Source: Dryomyza anilis
Lineage: Eukaryota; Arthropoda; Insecta; Diptera; Dryomyzidae
Assembly: GCA_951804985.1 (NCBI GenBank)
Contig: OX638130.1
Coordinates: forward strand, 34,714,202 to 34,778,201
Reading direction: 5' to 3'
Length of the DNA: 64,000 bases
Made by a program: the position numbers and the translations under genes. Numbering within the stretch: position 1 is the first letter of the stretch; the number at the start of each line of letters is the position of its first letter. Positions 32,326 through 43,315 of the stretch are shown piece after piece. The notes beneath the pieces were generated by a model. The model saw nothing but the letters and a program-made list of their open reading frames with translations. It was not told the origin of the DNA and did no database searches.

Positions 32326-33715
32326 TAGAGATGGGCATGTGAGCGTGATTCACGCGTGATCAAGCGTGATTGTGATTGAATCCTAATATTGCTCACGTGA
32401 TTGTGAGTGAGTGTGAGTAGACCAAAAAAGACCGTGAGTGAGTGTGCGTGAGTACTATTTTTTCGTGAGTGAGTGTGCGTGATTCGAATATTTCATAAAA
32501 TAAAAAAATCTCACTTTTAATATTTTGCGATTTTTCTATATTTTTGCTCAACTACAGAACAAGTAGGGTCATGCCTTGAATTCAGAAGGCTTTGGGAAGG
32601 CGGCAGCCCACTATTCAGAACTATAATAAATCAAACCCTTGATAACCGACCGTCAAATACCCACTCCTTCTTCAACTCAGAATAAGTTACAAGGTTCAGT
32701 CAACAATTGATCTAACCCCCTGCAAACCGGTCGTACTTAGTATGGGCTAGTCAATTTTTGTGGAGTCATGTCAATAGTTTTTGCTTGGTTTTATACGACC
32801 GTTCATGAAAATGGACATAGAACGCATTTTTTTTCGATATACACATTTTTGTAAAAAGTTGAATTTTCAATTTCAGCTATACATGATAAGAGTTATTGAC
32901 TTCCTTTTGTTTATTAAGTTTAGTTTGTTCCAGAGCTTCGTGTCGGGTCCCGTTTATAATCGAGTTATAAATGTAGAAACTAAAAAAAATTGCTTCAAAA
33001 ATAGTTGTTCCCAAAGTAAATGCATCCCTGATAAATTCTACACCGAACTATTTATTTATTGATAATTCTTTTATATTGATAATTTTTCCGTGACAATTCT
33101 CAAAGATTTTAAACGAATTCTTCACCGGAGAATTATTCTTCGAGGCAATTTTTACATTTTTATATGATGAATATGATGAATATGATGAATATAATGAATA
33201 TGATGAATATGACGAATATGATGAATATGATGAATATGATGAATATGATGAATATGATGAATATGATGAATATGATGAATATGATGAATATAATGAATAT
33301 GATGAATATGACGAATATGATGAATATGATGAATATGATGAATATGATGAATATGATGAATATGATGAATATTATGAATATGATGAATATGAAGAATATG
33401 ATGAATATGATGAATAAAATTGAGATCACTAACATCATTACATCATTATTAGAGGTGCCACGCTCGGTCGACCAATCTCACCAACATATACAAATGAAAT
33501 ATGTATTTTTATGCATTCTGAAAACAATAGCAAAAAAACCACGTGATTCAGCGTGATTCACGTGAATCACGCGTGATTGTAATTGAATCTTAATTTTACT
33601 CACGTGATTGTGAGTGAGTGTGAGTAGACCAAAAAGGGTCGTGAGTGTGCGTGATTAGAAAAATTCTTTCGTGAGCGTGAGTGAGTATGAGTCAAAACTC
33701 ACGTGCCCATCTCTA
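32326..33715. mobile_element. Non-autonomous hAT element A (TIR TAGAGATGGGCA, 8-bp TSD)
   Basis: Flanked by exact ATATGAAG at 32318-32325 and 33716-33723. Termini are TAGAGATGGGCAtGTGAG and its inverse, the last ending CCCATCTCTA. Subterminal regions are dense in GTGAGTG and CGTGATTCACG motifs. A segment of about 80 bp at 32349-32430 recurs at 33560-33640 in direct orientation. The interior includes a 9-bp tandem array. No transposase. An 8-bp duplication with TAG.G-type ends is diagnostic of hAT. Confidence 0.9.
33162..33417. repeat. 9-bp tandem array (ATGATGAAT)n
   Basis: About 28 near-perfect units with occasional ATAATGAAT or ATGACGAAT variants. Because 9 is a multiple of three both strands stay open (Met-Met-Asn on plus), which is not evidence of coding. 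Confidence 0.95.
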
Positions 33716-33864
33716 ATATGAAGGCCCCAAACATAAATGTATTATTCATTTTCAACAAAAGATTCAATCTTGATGCATATAAAATCTGTACATATAACAG
33801 CATAATAATAAATATATGTAATCGTTTGATAAAGATCACATTAGTACTGAAATTAACCCAAAAT

Positions 33865-35107
33865 GAATGTACACCTGTGTGCTTGCGAATATGTTACAAA
33901 ATCGAAATATTTTTATATAGTTACTAAATTGAAAGTTTGCTTTTGTATGAGTGAAATTAATTTGAACAAATTTGTAAAATATTTAATATATTTTGTTATG
34001 TTTAGATTGAATATAGCACCCACATAACCACGTTCTAGTAAAACCCTAAATAATGCTTGAGATTGTATCCTGTAAAGAATAATACTTTGGAAGTATTCAA
34101 AATTTTTATGGATATCGTTTATTGCTTAGCTAAAATATAAAATAATACATGGAAACAATGCAAAAAAACATGAAAATCCTGAGTAAAATGAAAAAATATA
34201 TCAAAAATTCACTTGTTTGAAGTTGACATATGATTTGAGTGAACATTTCAATGGCAGACATCAAAGTAAATAAAAATCTTAGTATGCAGATCGATAGATT
34301 AACCATTAAAGAACAATTCATTGAATTACTTTTTTCTGGGAGAAAATCACAAATAAATTTTTAGACGTTGCAAAATATTACAACAAATCATAAGTTTCCT
34401 CATGACAATCTCACTTGACCATTAGTGTAATTTAGTATTATATAATAGCTCATATATTCATGTACTGTTTCCGAGAATACCAAAAAGTTTATTAAACATT
34501 TTTTTAATTTATTAAACAATAGAAAATGGCAATATATTTGCACAAATAGGCCAGGCAGAAAGTCATGAGAAAACTAATGATTTTATGCAATATCTTGCTA
34601 CGTCTAAAAATTTATTTCTTATTTTCTCCCAAAAGTTATTCTATGAGTTGTTCTTTCATGGTTAATCTATCGATCTGCATACTAAGATTTTTATTTACTT
34701 TGATGCCTGCCATTGAATTGTTTACTTAAATCATATGTCAACTTCAAACAAGTGAATTTTTGATATATTTTTTCATTTTACCCATGAGTTTCATGTTTTT
34801 TGCACAATCTTTGTATTATTTCATATTTTAGTTAAGCAATAAAAAATATCCTTAAAAATGTTGAATACTTTCCAAAGTATTATTCTTTACAGGATACAAT
34901 TTAAAGCATTATATAGAACGTGGTTATGTGGGTCCTATATTCTATCAAACATAACAAAATATATTAAATATTTTACAAATTTGTTCAAATTAATCTCACT
35001 AATACAAAAGCAAACATTCAATTCAGTAACTATATAAAAATATTTCGTATTTGTAACATATTCGATAGCACTACTATTATTATGCACAGACACATTCAAG
35101 ACTCGCA
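33865..35107. repeat. Long imperfect palindrome, hairpin-RNA candidate
   Basis: Left arm about 33865-34385 and right arm about 34600-35080 are inverted copies at an estimated 80-90% (matching blocks include ATCGATCTGCATACTAAG / CTTAGTATGCAGATCGATAG, TTCACTTGTTTGAAGTTGAC and TATCCTGTAAAGAATAATAC). The spacer is about 200 bp. Neither arm has a convincing ORF. A transcript through it would form a stem of several hundred base pairs, as in hairpin-RNA loci that feed the siRNA pathway in flies. A foldback transposon is the alternative. Confidence 0.8.
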
Positions 35108-35115
35108 TACAAAAG

Positions 35116-36108
35116 CAGGGTTCGTAGAATATTGGAAATACATTCATTCTCCAAAAAATATTCTCTCCGGGAATTTTTCATTTCATTCATTCGCGAATTT
35201 TTGAATTTGTTTAAAATTCTTTGAATTTCATTCTCTCGCGAATTTATGAAATGATAAATTCATGTATATAAATGTTCTTGATTAAAAAAGAATATTTCGA
35301 ATAATTCTTTTATATTCCTATTTCATTGGGATTTAGCAGAAACCACTTGCGTTATGGACATTGTTTTGGACAAATCGGTTCCATTGGGATATGGCCAGAA
35401 CCCGATGCGTCATTGGACATTTTTTTGGAAAAATCGGTTCCATTGATTCCAGAACCCAACTCCGTTAAATTTGTCCAAAAAAATGTCCAATGACGCAGTT
35501 GGGTTCTGGCCAAATCCCAATGGAACCAATTTGTCCACAAAAAAGTCCAATGACGCAGTTGGGTTCTGGCTAAATCCCATTGGAACAGATTCACCCGAAA
35601 AAAAGTCCAATGACGCAAGCGGGTTCTGGCCAAATTACAATGAAACCAATTTGTCCAAAAAAAAGTCCAATGACGCAGTTGGGTTCGGGCCAAATCCCAT
35701 TGGAACAGATTCACCCGAAAAAAGTCCAATGACGCAAGCGGGTTCTGGCCAAATCCAAATGGAACCAATTTGTCCAAAAAAAAGTCCAATGACGCAGTTG
35801 GGTTCTGGCCAAATCCCATTGGAACCGATTCACCCGAAAAAAAGTCCAAAGACGCAGTTGGGGTCTGGCTAAATCCCAATGGAACCAATTTGTCAAAAAA
35901 AAAGTCCAATGACGCAGTTGGGTTCTGGCCAAATCCCAATGGAACCGATTTGTCAAAAAAAAAATGTCCAATGACGCAGTTGGGTTCTGGCCAAATCCCA
36001 ATGAGAATTTTTTGTAAAGAATTTATGATTTTAAAATACATTCTCGGAATGAATAAGAATGAAAAGAATGAAATTTTTTCATTCGCGAATGTATTTTTAC
36101 GAACTCTG
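35116..36108. mobile_element. Non-autonomous hAT element B (8-bp TSD TACAAAAG)
   Basis: Exact TACAAAAG at 35108-35115 and 36109-36116. Termini CAGGGTTCGTA and inverse of CAGAGTTCGTA, followed by ATTCGCGAAT-rich subterminal sequence on both sides. The interior is a minisatellite with an internal inversion. No transposase. It sits at the outer edge of the right arm of the palindrome. Confidence 0.9.
35341..36003. repeat. 60-bp minisatellite with two alternating unit types
   Basis: About eleven units of 59-60 bp built on GACGCAGTTGGGTTCTGGCC. Most of the array alternates units with TTTGTCC and units with TTCACCC, so the higher-order period is about 119 bp. The first two units (35341-35455) are inverted relative to the rest. 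Open frames on both strands are by-products of the unit length. Confidence 0.9.
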
Positions 36109-36504
36109 TACAAAAGTGACGGTAATTTTTTAAATATGTTAAAAATATATGAGAATTATACGTCATTTTAATCACCAATTTCCAATATATGTAAATAATA
36201 AAAATACATTGTTGTTCGCGACCAAAAATGCGATAGCCTAATTTAACGGTGGCCACTACTATTTTTTTGCACACAGGTGTAATAGGCAACAATAACAAAT
36301 GTCCGAAAATGCTAACACTGAACACGTCCTATGGGTCCTAATACTATATAATAATTATAATAATAGTTTGACGATACAGTTCTGAAGAACCTAGGAGAAC
36401 TATCTCACCAAGCAAGTATTTTAGACTTTAAATCTACATATTCATTATTATTATATTAATTCCAAATTCAAAGTTATTTATTGTTAAATGTAGTTACTTT
36501 TTAC

Positions 36505-36870
36505 CATGATACAAATATATACAGGTACGATCACTCTCTCATTTTTTTCCAATGTTTACTTTAGGTGACACTAGGCAAGTTTTTTGAAGTTTAGTTTTAA
36601 AACCAAAACAAAATCGACAATTAAAAAAAAATCAATATAAAATTCTATAGAAATGAAAAATAATTATCAAGGTATGCTTTGAGATAACTTAAAAATGTTC
36701 ACAAAAATTTTTATAATCAAAACAAAATCTGAAAAATATTTTTCATATTTTCTTTGAACATAAATTTCAATTTTTGAAAATTTGAATTTGAATCAAAACA
36801 AAATATTTCAAAATTTGTCAAAAAAACTTGCCTAATGTCAGAGTGATCGTACTGTAAATATTTGTATCAT
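36505..36870. mobile_element. 366-bp hAT-type MITE (8-bp TSD CTTTTTAC)
   Basis: Exact CTTTTTAC at 36497-36504 and 36871-36878. Inverted termini CATGATACAAATAT continue inward through TACAG and TACGATCACTCT with a one-base slip. Interior AT-rich, non-coding. Confidence 0.9.
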
Positions 36871-36878
36871 GCTTTTTA

Positions 36879-37199
36879 CATAATAAAATGAAAATATTTT
36901 ATTACAAATTTATGTAGAAAATTTGCATTTACATCAAAATGCTATATCTTGAAAGTAGAATGTCTAACGATTTCAGCGACATCCACATTTTTTGCATGAA
37001 ATTGCTAAAATAGCAACAATAGACATTGGAATATGGATAAATTGTATGAAGTAATGAAAATGTACTGATAGTACAGATATTTTAGGTATGCGAAGTTGAA
37101 CATTTCTTGTGGAATGTGGAAAAACATACTTCCTAACTAAATAATTAGGTATTTTTGCTTTCACAATCTTATAGAAAGTTAGTAGTAATCGAACTTTAA
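36879..37199. other. AT-rich spacer, no gene seen
   Basis: No gene or repeat recognised. A short minus frame at 36973-37164 lacks any domain. Confidence 0.4.
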
Positions 37200-38647
37200 C
37201 AAAATTTTAAAATGAACACTGAATAAACTTTAAAATATCTGCAGATATGTGATTTCTAAATGGAGTGTAGTATACGAAACGAACAATCCTATTGAATATA
37301 ATCTCAATTTTTTTAAAATTAAAACCAACGGCAGCCGAGTAGACTTCAATTCCATACATAAGACAGGACATTAACATAGCATGAGCCACTCTGCATTTCA
37401 CATGTAAAGGTAGATACTAGTTAAGGCTAGTTAAGGCTAGTTAAGTTATATAATCTCCTCAGCGTACGACCTATTTTGCAAATCATAGCATTAATATGAG
37501 ATTCAAAGGATAATTCTTTCTCAATAATAACTTCCAAACATATAAGTTGCTCCAGTAACTGAACAGGTTCGCTATTAATTTGTTATATTTAAGTGAATAA
37601 TATCGGTCTTATATGGGTTGAAAAGCATTCCTTTAGTTTTTACACATTAATTTTAATATTATCATTTGACATCCAAGAAGATATATTAAAAATATTGTAG
37701 TTACCCAAAAAACATAGTTTCGATAGTATATAATTTCGATAACGTCTCGAATTCGAAACGATATCGTTAATTTTCTATAATTTCAGTATTGAATTATTTG
37801 TCATAATATTCAATTTCGTATTGTTTCTATTACGAAATTGAATCAATTTTCGAATTCGTTTAAATAGCGAGAATTCATACAATATCAATATCATTAACGA
37901 TAGAGCCATTTTTTTCGAGAAAGCTATCGTTCTCGAATCGTTAACGATAGTCGAAAACGATAACAATGTTCGTTCAAACGATATCGTTTCGAATTCATTT
38001 CGATATCGTTTGGTAAGCTGGATAATATCAGCTTCCAAAACATCAGTAAAATGACGTTCGCCAGAAAACAATAATTGTATATCATCTGCAAAAACAAATG
38101 GTATGCAATTATGCAGATCTCTTGAGTCAAATATGTCATTAAGTTATATCATAAATAGCAATGGACCAAGAACTGATCCCTGAGGTACACCAGCTATACT
38201 GTAAGGATGATTTGATTCTATCCCATTTTAATTGACAAATTGAGTGTTTGATAAGTATGATAACATTAATGCTGCATTGGAAAATTTAAATTTATGTTTT
38301 CATTTATGGATAAGATTTAAGTGATTGATTGTATCAAATGCTTTTGATACCAAAACACTAACAAGCGATACCAAAACACTAACTTTTTTAGAATTCATGT
38401 TTTCTCTTACCGAATGAGTTAGACCAAGCAGCAGTGATGTTGTGTTTGACAATCGTTTAAAAGTGAATTCATATTTATATATCGCATTATTTGCATTTTG
38501 ATAATATTTCCAACTAGAAGGAAAGATAGACGTCGTCAAAATATTGTTAATAATATACAGTAGGTGATCCTAAATATAAGGTAAAATAATTTTAACAAAC
38601 TTGAGTGGTATATTGTTACTACTAATAGCGTTTGATTTGATGCATGT
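37200..38647 (-). pseudogene. Jockey-type RT, C-terminal portion
   Basis: Read on minus: SSNNIPLKFVKIILPYI, LTTSIFPSSWK, SNTTSLLLGLTHSVREN, SKAFDTINHLNLIHK, SIAGVPQGSVLGPLL-like sequence near 38180, and FADDIQLLFSG near 38085 (F-A-D-D at the catalytic site). After the MITE the thumb region ends with AHAMLMSCLMYGIEVYSAAV. Several stops and a small duplication near 38390 (VLVSLVSVLVS) are present. Confidence 0.8.
37705..38012. mobile_element. MITE-like insertion within the jockey RT
   Basis: RT similarity stops at about 38012 and resumes at about 37700. The inserted 300 bp is rich in GAATTCGAAACGATATCGTT and its inverse at both ends, forming imperfect inverted termini. Interior non-coding. Exact ends and target duplication are not resolved. 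Confidence 0.55.
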
Positions 38648-38931
38648 GATAGCTTCGGTGTCGTCTCAAGTCAACTCACTGGTCACCAGAATTGACAAAG
38701 TGTCAAATGGTGACACCTCCACTTCGGTGGAAGTCCTCCTCGTGGAAGTCCCTGGAAACGGCGCTCTACACCACCCGGTGTAGAAGTCGGCTAAAGTGAG
38801 TGGCGAGCATCTCCCTCAGAGTGAGGGTTCGTGCGTTGGGTTTGGGTCCCACCACGGAAAAAACCTATGCGCCCAATGAAAACAAAAAAGAAGCTTCGGA
38901 TAACGACCGATTACAACGATGACGACCCACG

Positions 38932-40158
38932 ATGACGACCCACGCACCTGGAATGTCCGGACCCTTTATAGGTGCCTCTATCCAGCTGGCAGATGTCCTC
39001 GAAAAATATAAGGCTGACATCACCGCTATCCAGGAGATGCGATGGACGGGACAGGGCTGTTCGAAACAAGCGTCCTGTGATATCTACTACAGCTGCCATG
39101 CGGAGAGACACGAATTTGGATGTGGATTTGTGGTCGGCAAGAGACTCCGCCATCTTGTCTCTAGGTTCACGCCCGTGGACGAAAGGCTGGCAACAATCCG
39201 CATCAAGGCTAAATATTTCCATATCAGCCTAATTTGTGCACACGCTCCGACGAACGAGAAAGATGACGAGACAAAAGAGCGCTTCTACGAGCGCCTAGAC
39301 AACGCATACGAGCGCTGCCCCCGCCACGATATCAAAATCGTGCTAGGCGATTTTAACGCCAAGGTGGGCAGAGAAGCCATCTATTGTCCCACAATCGGAA
39401 AATTTAGCCTCCATGCCAACACTTCCGATAACGGAACGAGGCTAATCGACATGGTAGTTAGTAGCACTAGATTCGAACATTTCGATATCCACAAGGCCAC
39501 ATGGTTGTCGCCCGATCAAAAAACTCGAAATCAAATTGATCACGTTGTGATTGACGGAAGGCACGCTTCAAGCGTGATGGACGTACGCACTATCCGAGGT
39601 GTCAATGTGGACTCGGATCATTACCTTGTAGCAGCCAAGGTCCGCACACGCTTAAGCGCTGTGAAAAACGTACGGAACCAAACGCAGAGAAAGCTAGACG
39701 TCGGAAAGCTGCAATCACAACAGACAACGCAAGCCTTTTCCACTCGACTCTCACACCTGCTTAGACAAAGCACTCCTCCTCTCGATGATATAAGCGCGCA
39801 GTGGAATCATATCTCCTGCTCTATGCGTACGGCTGCCGAAGAGGTGCTTGGATTCCAACGCCCCCTGAGGAATCAGTGGTATGACCAAGAGTGTCGCGCG
39901 GCCACTGAAGAGAAAGACGCTGCGTACAAATCCACCCTGCAGTCAGTAGCTACGCGAGCTGCGAAGGAGCGATACAAAGAGAAGAGGAGGGAAGAGAGAC
40001 GTCTTTTCAGGCGTAAAAAAAGCGAGGCAGAAAGACGTGAGTGTGAGGAGATTGAGATGCATGGGGACAGGAATGAGGCTCGAAAATTCTTCGAGAAAAT
40101 AAGACGCCTAGCCGGAGGTTCAAAATCCGGAGCCTCTTCCTGTAAAGATGAGAACTGA
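38932..40158 (+). pseudogene. RTE endonuclease region
   Basis: A 408-residue frame. Motifs: ITAIQEMRWTGQG, IVLGDFNAKVGRE (D-x-N), FDIHKATWLSPDQKTRNQID, NVDSDHYLVAAKVRTR (SDH). This is the AP-endonuclease form seen in RTE proteins that databases often mislabel as craniofacial development protein 2-like. The C-terminal third is a charged linker (KERYKEKRREERRLFRRKKS). It ends at a TGA at 40156-40158; RT coding continues directly beyond in the same frame. Confidence 0.9.
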
Positions 40159-40164
40159 AATCTA

Positions 40165-41835
40165 GTGACAGATATCCAGAGCACACTGAAAATATGGAGG
40201 GATCACTTCTCTAAACTGCTGACCGGTGATGATGACCTCAATTCCACCGATAGAGAAGCAAACCCGGCAACCCCAGTACTTGATGACGACGTTGAGATTC
40301 CGCCACCCGACCATGACGAGGTCAGAACAGCCATTGCTCGGCTGAAAAACAACAAAGCCGCAGGTGCTGATGGCCTGCCTGCTGAATTGTTTAAGACCGG
40401 AGGCGAAGAGCTAATAGAGAGCATGCACGAGCTCGTAAGCAGAATATGGTCGGATGAAAGCATGCCAAGTGACTGGAACCTCAGTGTACTCTGCCCAATC
40501 CTTAAGAAAGGGGATCCCACTATCTGCGCCAACTACCGTGGGATCAGCCTACTCAATATCGCATACAAGGTTCTATCGAGCGTATTATGTGAAAGACTGA
40601 AGCCCATAATCAACAGACTGATTGGACCTTATCAGTGCGGCTTCAGACCTGGAAAGTCCACCATAGACCAGATTTTCACAATCCAGGCCTAATCCAGGAA
40701 AAGACCCTAGAAAAACAGATCGACACCTACCACCTATTAGTCGACTATAAAGCCGCCTTCGACACTCCGATAAGGGAACGATTATACGCCGCAATGTCTG
40801 AGTTCGGTATACCTGCGAAACTTATAAGGCTTTGCAGGATGACCCTGAGCAACACACGTTGCTCAGTGAGAATAGGAAAAGACCTCTCCGAGCCATTTCA
40901 TACCGAACGAGGTTTCAGACAGGGTGACTCCCTATCGTGCGACTTTTTTAACTTATTGATGGAGAAAATAGTTCGAGCTGCCGAACTCCGTCAAAGCGGC
41001 ACTATCCTCAACAAAAGTGTCATGCTGCTCGCATATGCCGACGATATTGATATCATTGGCAGGAGCACACGAGCAGTCAGCGCAGCATTCTCCAGATTGG
41101 AGAAAGAGTCGCGTCGAATGGGTCTAGCGGTGAACGAGGACAAGACGAAGTTCCTTGTGTCAACAAGCAAAAAAGAGTCCGTGCGTCTTGGACAAAAAGG
41201 TGATTTTGACACCCACAAGTTCGACATTGTGAAGGACTTCGTCTATCTGGGATCCAGCGTAAACAGCAACAACGACGTCAGCCTGGAGATCAAACGGAGA
41301 ATAACTCTTGCCAACAGGTGCTACTTTGGGCTCAGTAGGCAATTGAGAAGCAGAGCCCTCTCTCGCCGGACAAAAATAACGCTCTGCAAGTCACTCATCA
41401 TGCCCGTCCTACTTTATGGTGCAGAAACATGGACGCTGGCCACCACCGATGAGAGAGTACTGGGAGCGTTCGAGAGAAAGATTCTCCGTAAAATCTTTGG
41501 CCCTATCTGCTTTGCTAACGAGTATCGAATCAGGATGAACCACGAGCTGTATGAGTTATTCGACGACATTGACATAGTCAAGCGCATCAAGATCCAGCGG
41601 CTTCGCTGGCTAGGTCATGTCGAACGAATGGATGAAAACACTCCAGCCAAGAAGGTGCTTGAATCGAAACTCGAAGGTGGACAGCGTAGAAGAGGGCGTC
41701 CAAATCTGCGTTAGAAAGACCAAGTTGAGGACAACCTGGCAACGCTTGGTATTTCTAACTGGCGTCAGCGCGCGCAAAGTAGATCCGACTGGCGCGACTT
41801 CATCTCAGCGGCCAAAACCGATCCACGGTTGTAAG
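40165..41835 (+). pseudogene. RTE reverse transcriptase
   Basis: 40165-40692 gives [39 protein letters not shown] and FRPGKSTIDQIFTI. A frameshift near 40690 leads to 40635-41714 with LLVDYKAAFDTPIRERLYAA, GFRQGDSLSCDFFNLLMEK, LLAYADDIDIIGRS, LYGAETWTLATTDERVLGAF and LRWLGHVERMDENTPAKKVL. Catalytic D..YADD intact. A stop at 41712 precedes the last residues (SNWRQRAQSRSDWRDF). Confidence 0.92.
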
Positions 41836-41866
41836 GGCCATTTAAGTAAGTAAGTAAGATAGCTTC

Positions 41867-43080
41867 ACAAAGTTCCTCCATAGATATGGATTCGAAAGAA
41901 AAATCATCAATGTAATCATCATCAAACACTGAAGAATGAGTACTTGAGTACTGAAGAATGAGTACTCTAAAAAGATCTGATTTACGAAATCAACATCGAG
42001 ATCATCAGATATTGGAATCGTATTACTACAACCACAACTACGCAATGTGTTCCACATCTGCTTGCTATTCAACCCATCAAAAGTACGAAAACCTATATTT
42101 CTTTTTGCCCTACGTATTATAGATTTAGCACGGTTTCGGTATTTACAAAATATTTTCCAGTTAAGTTCTGATCGATTTGTCAAGTAATCGTTAAGTGCCA
42201 AGTCACGTAAAGATTTGTAGAAAACTATATTACTCGAACAAAACCAGCTTTCATTTTTGTATTAAACTTTATATTTAGTTATAGACACATTAGAAAAAAG
42301 ATCAGTTAAAATTAAATTCAAACATGAAAGCTGCTCGTCTACACTGCATGTAGTATAAATTTTACTAAAGTTGCACTATAGTTTCTAAATTCAATATATT
42401 CCTCTTTTCGAATCACTGTAAAATCAAGCGACAAATAAATAAAAGCGTGGTAAAAAATTGCAGGACACTGCATTTGAGTGGATAACTTGAGAATCGAAAG
42501 ATCGCTTATAAGAAAAAAATCAATTAGTGAAGTACTCACTTTCTACGCTGTACATTATAATGCGTAGGAAGTGAGTTGTGCACACCATTTAAATTTAAGC
42601 ATTGACATAAAGAACGTATATTAAATGATTTCAATACGTGAAATAAGTTGCAATTGAAGTCTCCCATAACTACAACGTTGGAATAATATCTCACAAAAAG
42701 ATCTCCATGCTAGTATTCAAAACGATCGATATCGCCCTTAGGCAAATATACTACACCAATTAGAATTTTTGTTAAATTAAGACTTATTTCAATAACAAAC
42801 GAATCGCATACACCAGTATCCATTGCTTGAAAAATAATTTTATATATAATTTTCTTTGACACATAAAGTCCAACACCACCTCCTCTATTTGAAGTACGAT
42901 CATTATGACAAAAAGAATAACCTGGGATATCGACAGCTTGACTTCAATCACATCCAGAAAACAACCACTTAAAATACACTTAATTTCATCAAGTTTAGTA
43001 GATGGAAACGAGGGTTTAAGACTTTGACAGTTAATATGACCAACATTTAAACAATTTATAAGATTTTTTCAGTTTGGAAT
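41867..43080 (-). pseudogene. Jockey-type endonuclease and linker (5' part of split element)
   Basis: Minus reading: FPSTKLDEIKCILSGCFLDV, GGGVGLYVSKKIIYKI-type sequence near 42880, LIGVVYLPKGDIDRFEY and VVVMGDFNCNLF (catalytic D-x-N). Then an SDH-poor region (42339-42539) and the linker LNWKIFCKYRNRAKSIIRRA, FNGLNSKQMWNTLRSCG-like. It ends at EELCEAI beside the RTE insertion. Several stops. Confidence 0.75.
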
Positions 43081-43148
43081 ATTATTCAGAGTTGTTGCCA
43101 ATAATGGGACCAAGATTGTAATTTTATGAAAGCATATTGAGAATTTAA

Positions 43149-43312
43149 TGCCCGTAACTTCAACGAGTATTGGTGTTCGTATATCTCGTGTTCAGATATC
43201 TCTAACCTATCCGGTGTTTTTACTCCTTAACTATGCGTTGATGTTACGAAATTTTGCTTACACGGTAGATAACTAAGCACCAGTAGATATCTATTCGTTG
43301 AAGTTACGGGCA
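43149..43312. mobile_element. 164-bp MITE, TIR TGCCCGTAACTTCAACGA, TSD TAA
   Basis: Perfect 18-bp inverted ends, flanked by TAA at 43146-43148 and 43313-43315. A 3-bp TAA duplication fits PIF/Harbinger. Non-coding. Confidence 0.85.
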
Positions 43313-43315
43313 TAA

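Larger units (their letters stand above)
38657..41857 (+). mobile_element. RTE-type retrotransposon with 9-bp target duplication
   Basis: 3.2 kb, flanked by exact GATAGCTTC at 38648-38656 and 41858-41866. The 3' end is a short tandem (TAAG)n tail, typical of RTE. One polyprotein (endonuclease plus RT) of the compact RTE size. Only a stop at 40156 and a frameshift near 40690 seem to break it, so it is the youngest and best preserved retroelement in the window. Inserted in opposite orientation into the minus-strand jockey RT. Confidence 0.92.
37200..43080 (-). mobile_element. Minus-strand jockey-type retrotransposon, split by RTE
   Basis: Endonuclease at 42290-43080, RT-linker at 41867-42250, then after the 38657-41857 RTE insertion the RT continues from 38647 to about 37200. 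The sequence joins exactly across the insertion once one 9-bp target copy is removed. It also carries a MITE-like insertion at about 37705-38012. Frames are broken repeatedly. A possible ORF1 on the same strand lies at 47.7-48.4 kb. Confidence 0.8.

Noticed and set aside
33164..33556. Long open frames of Met-Met-Asn repeats (and the opposite strand)
   Set aside because: They follow from a 9-bp tandem array inside a hAT element; all frames of such an array tend to stay open.
35352..36171. 250- and 133-codon frames on both strands
   Set aside because: They are by-products of a minisatellite whose unit is a multiple of three, present on both strands at once.
36522..36853. Tc1/mariner-type MITE with TA target
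   Set aside because: Inverted sequence continues outward to perfect 8-bp duplications, so the hAT-type boundary is better supported.
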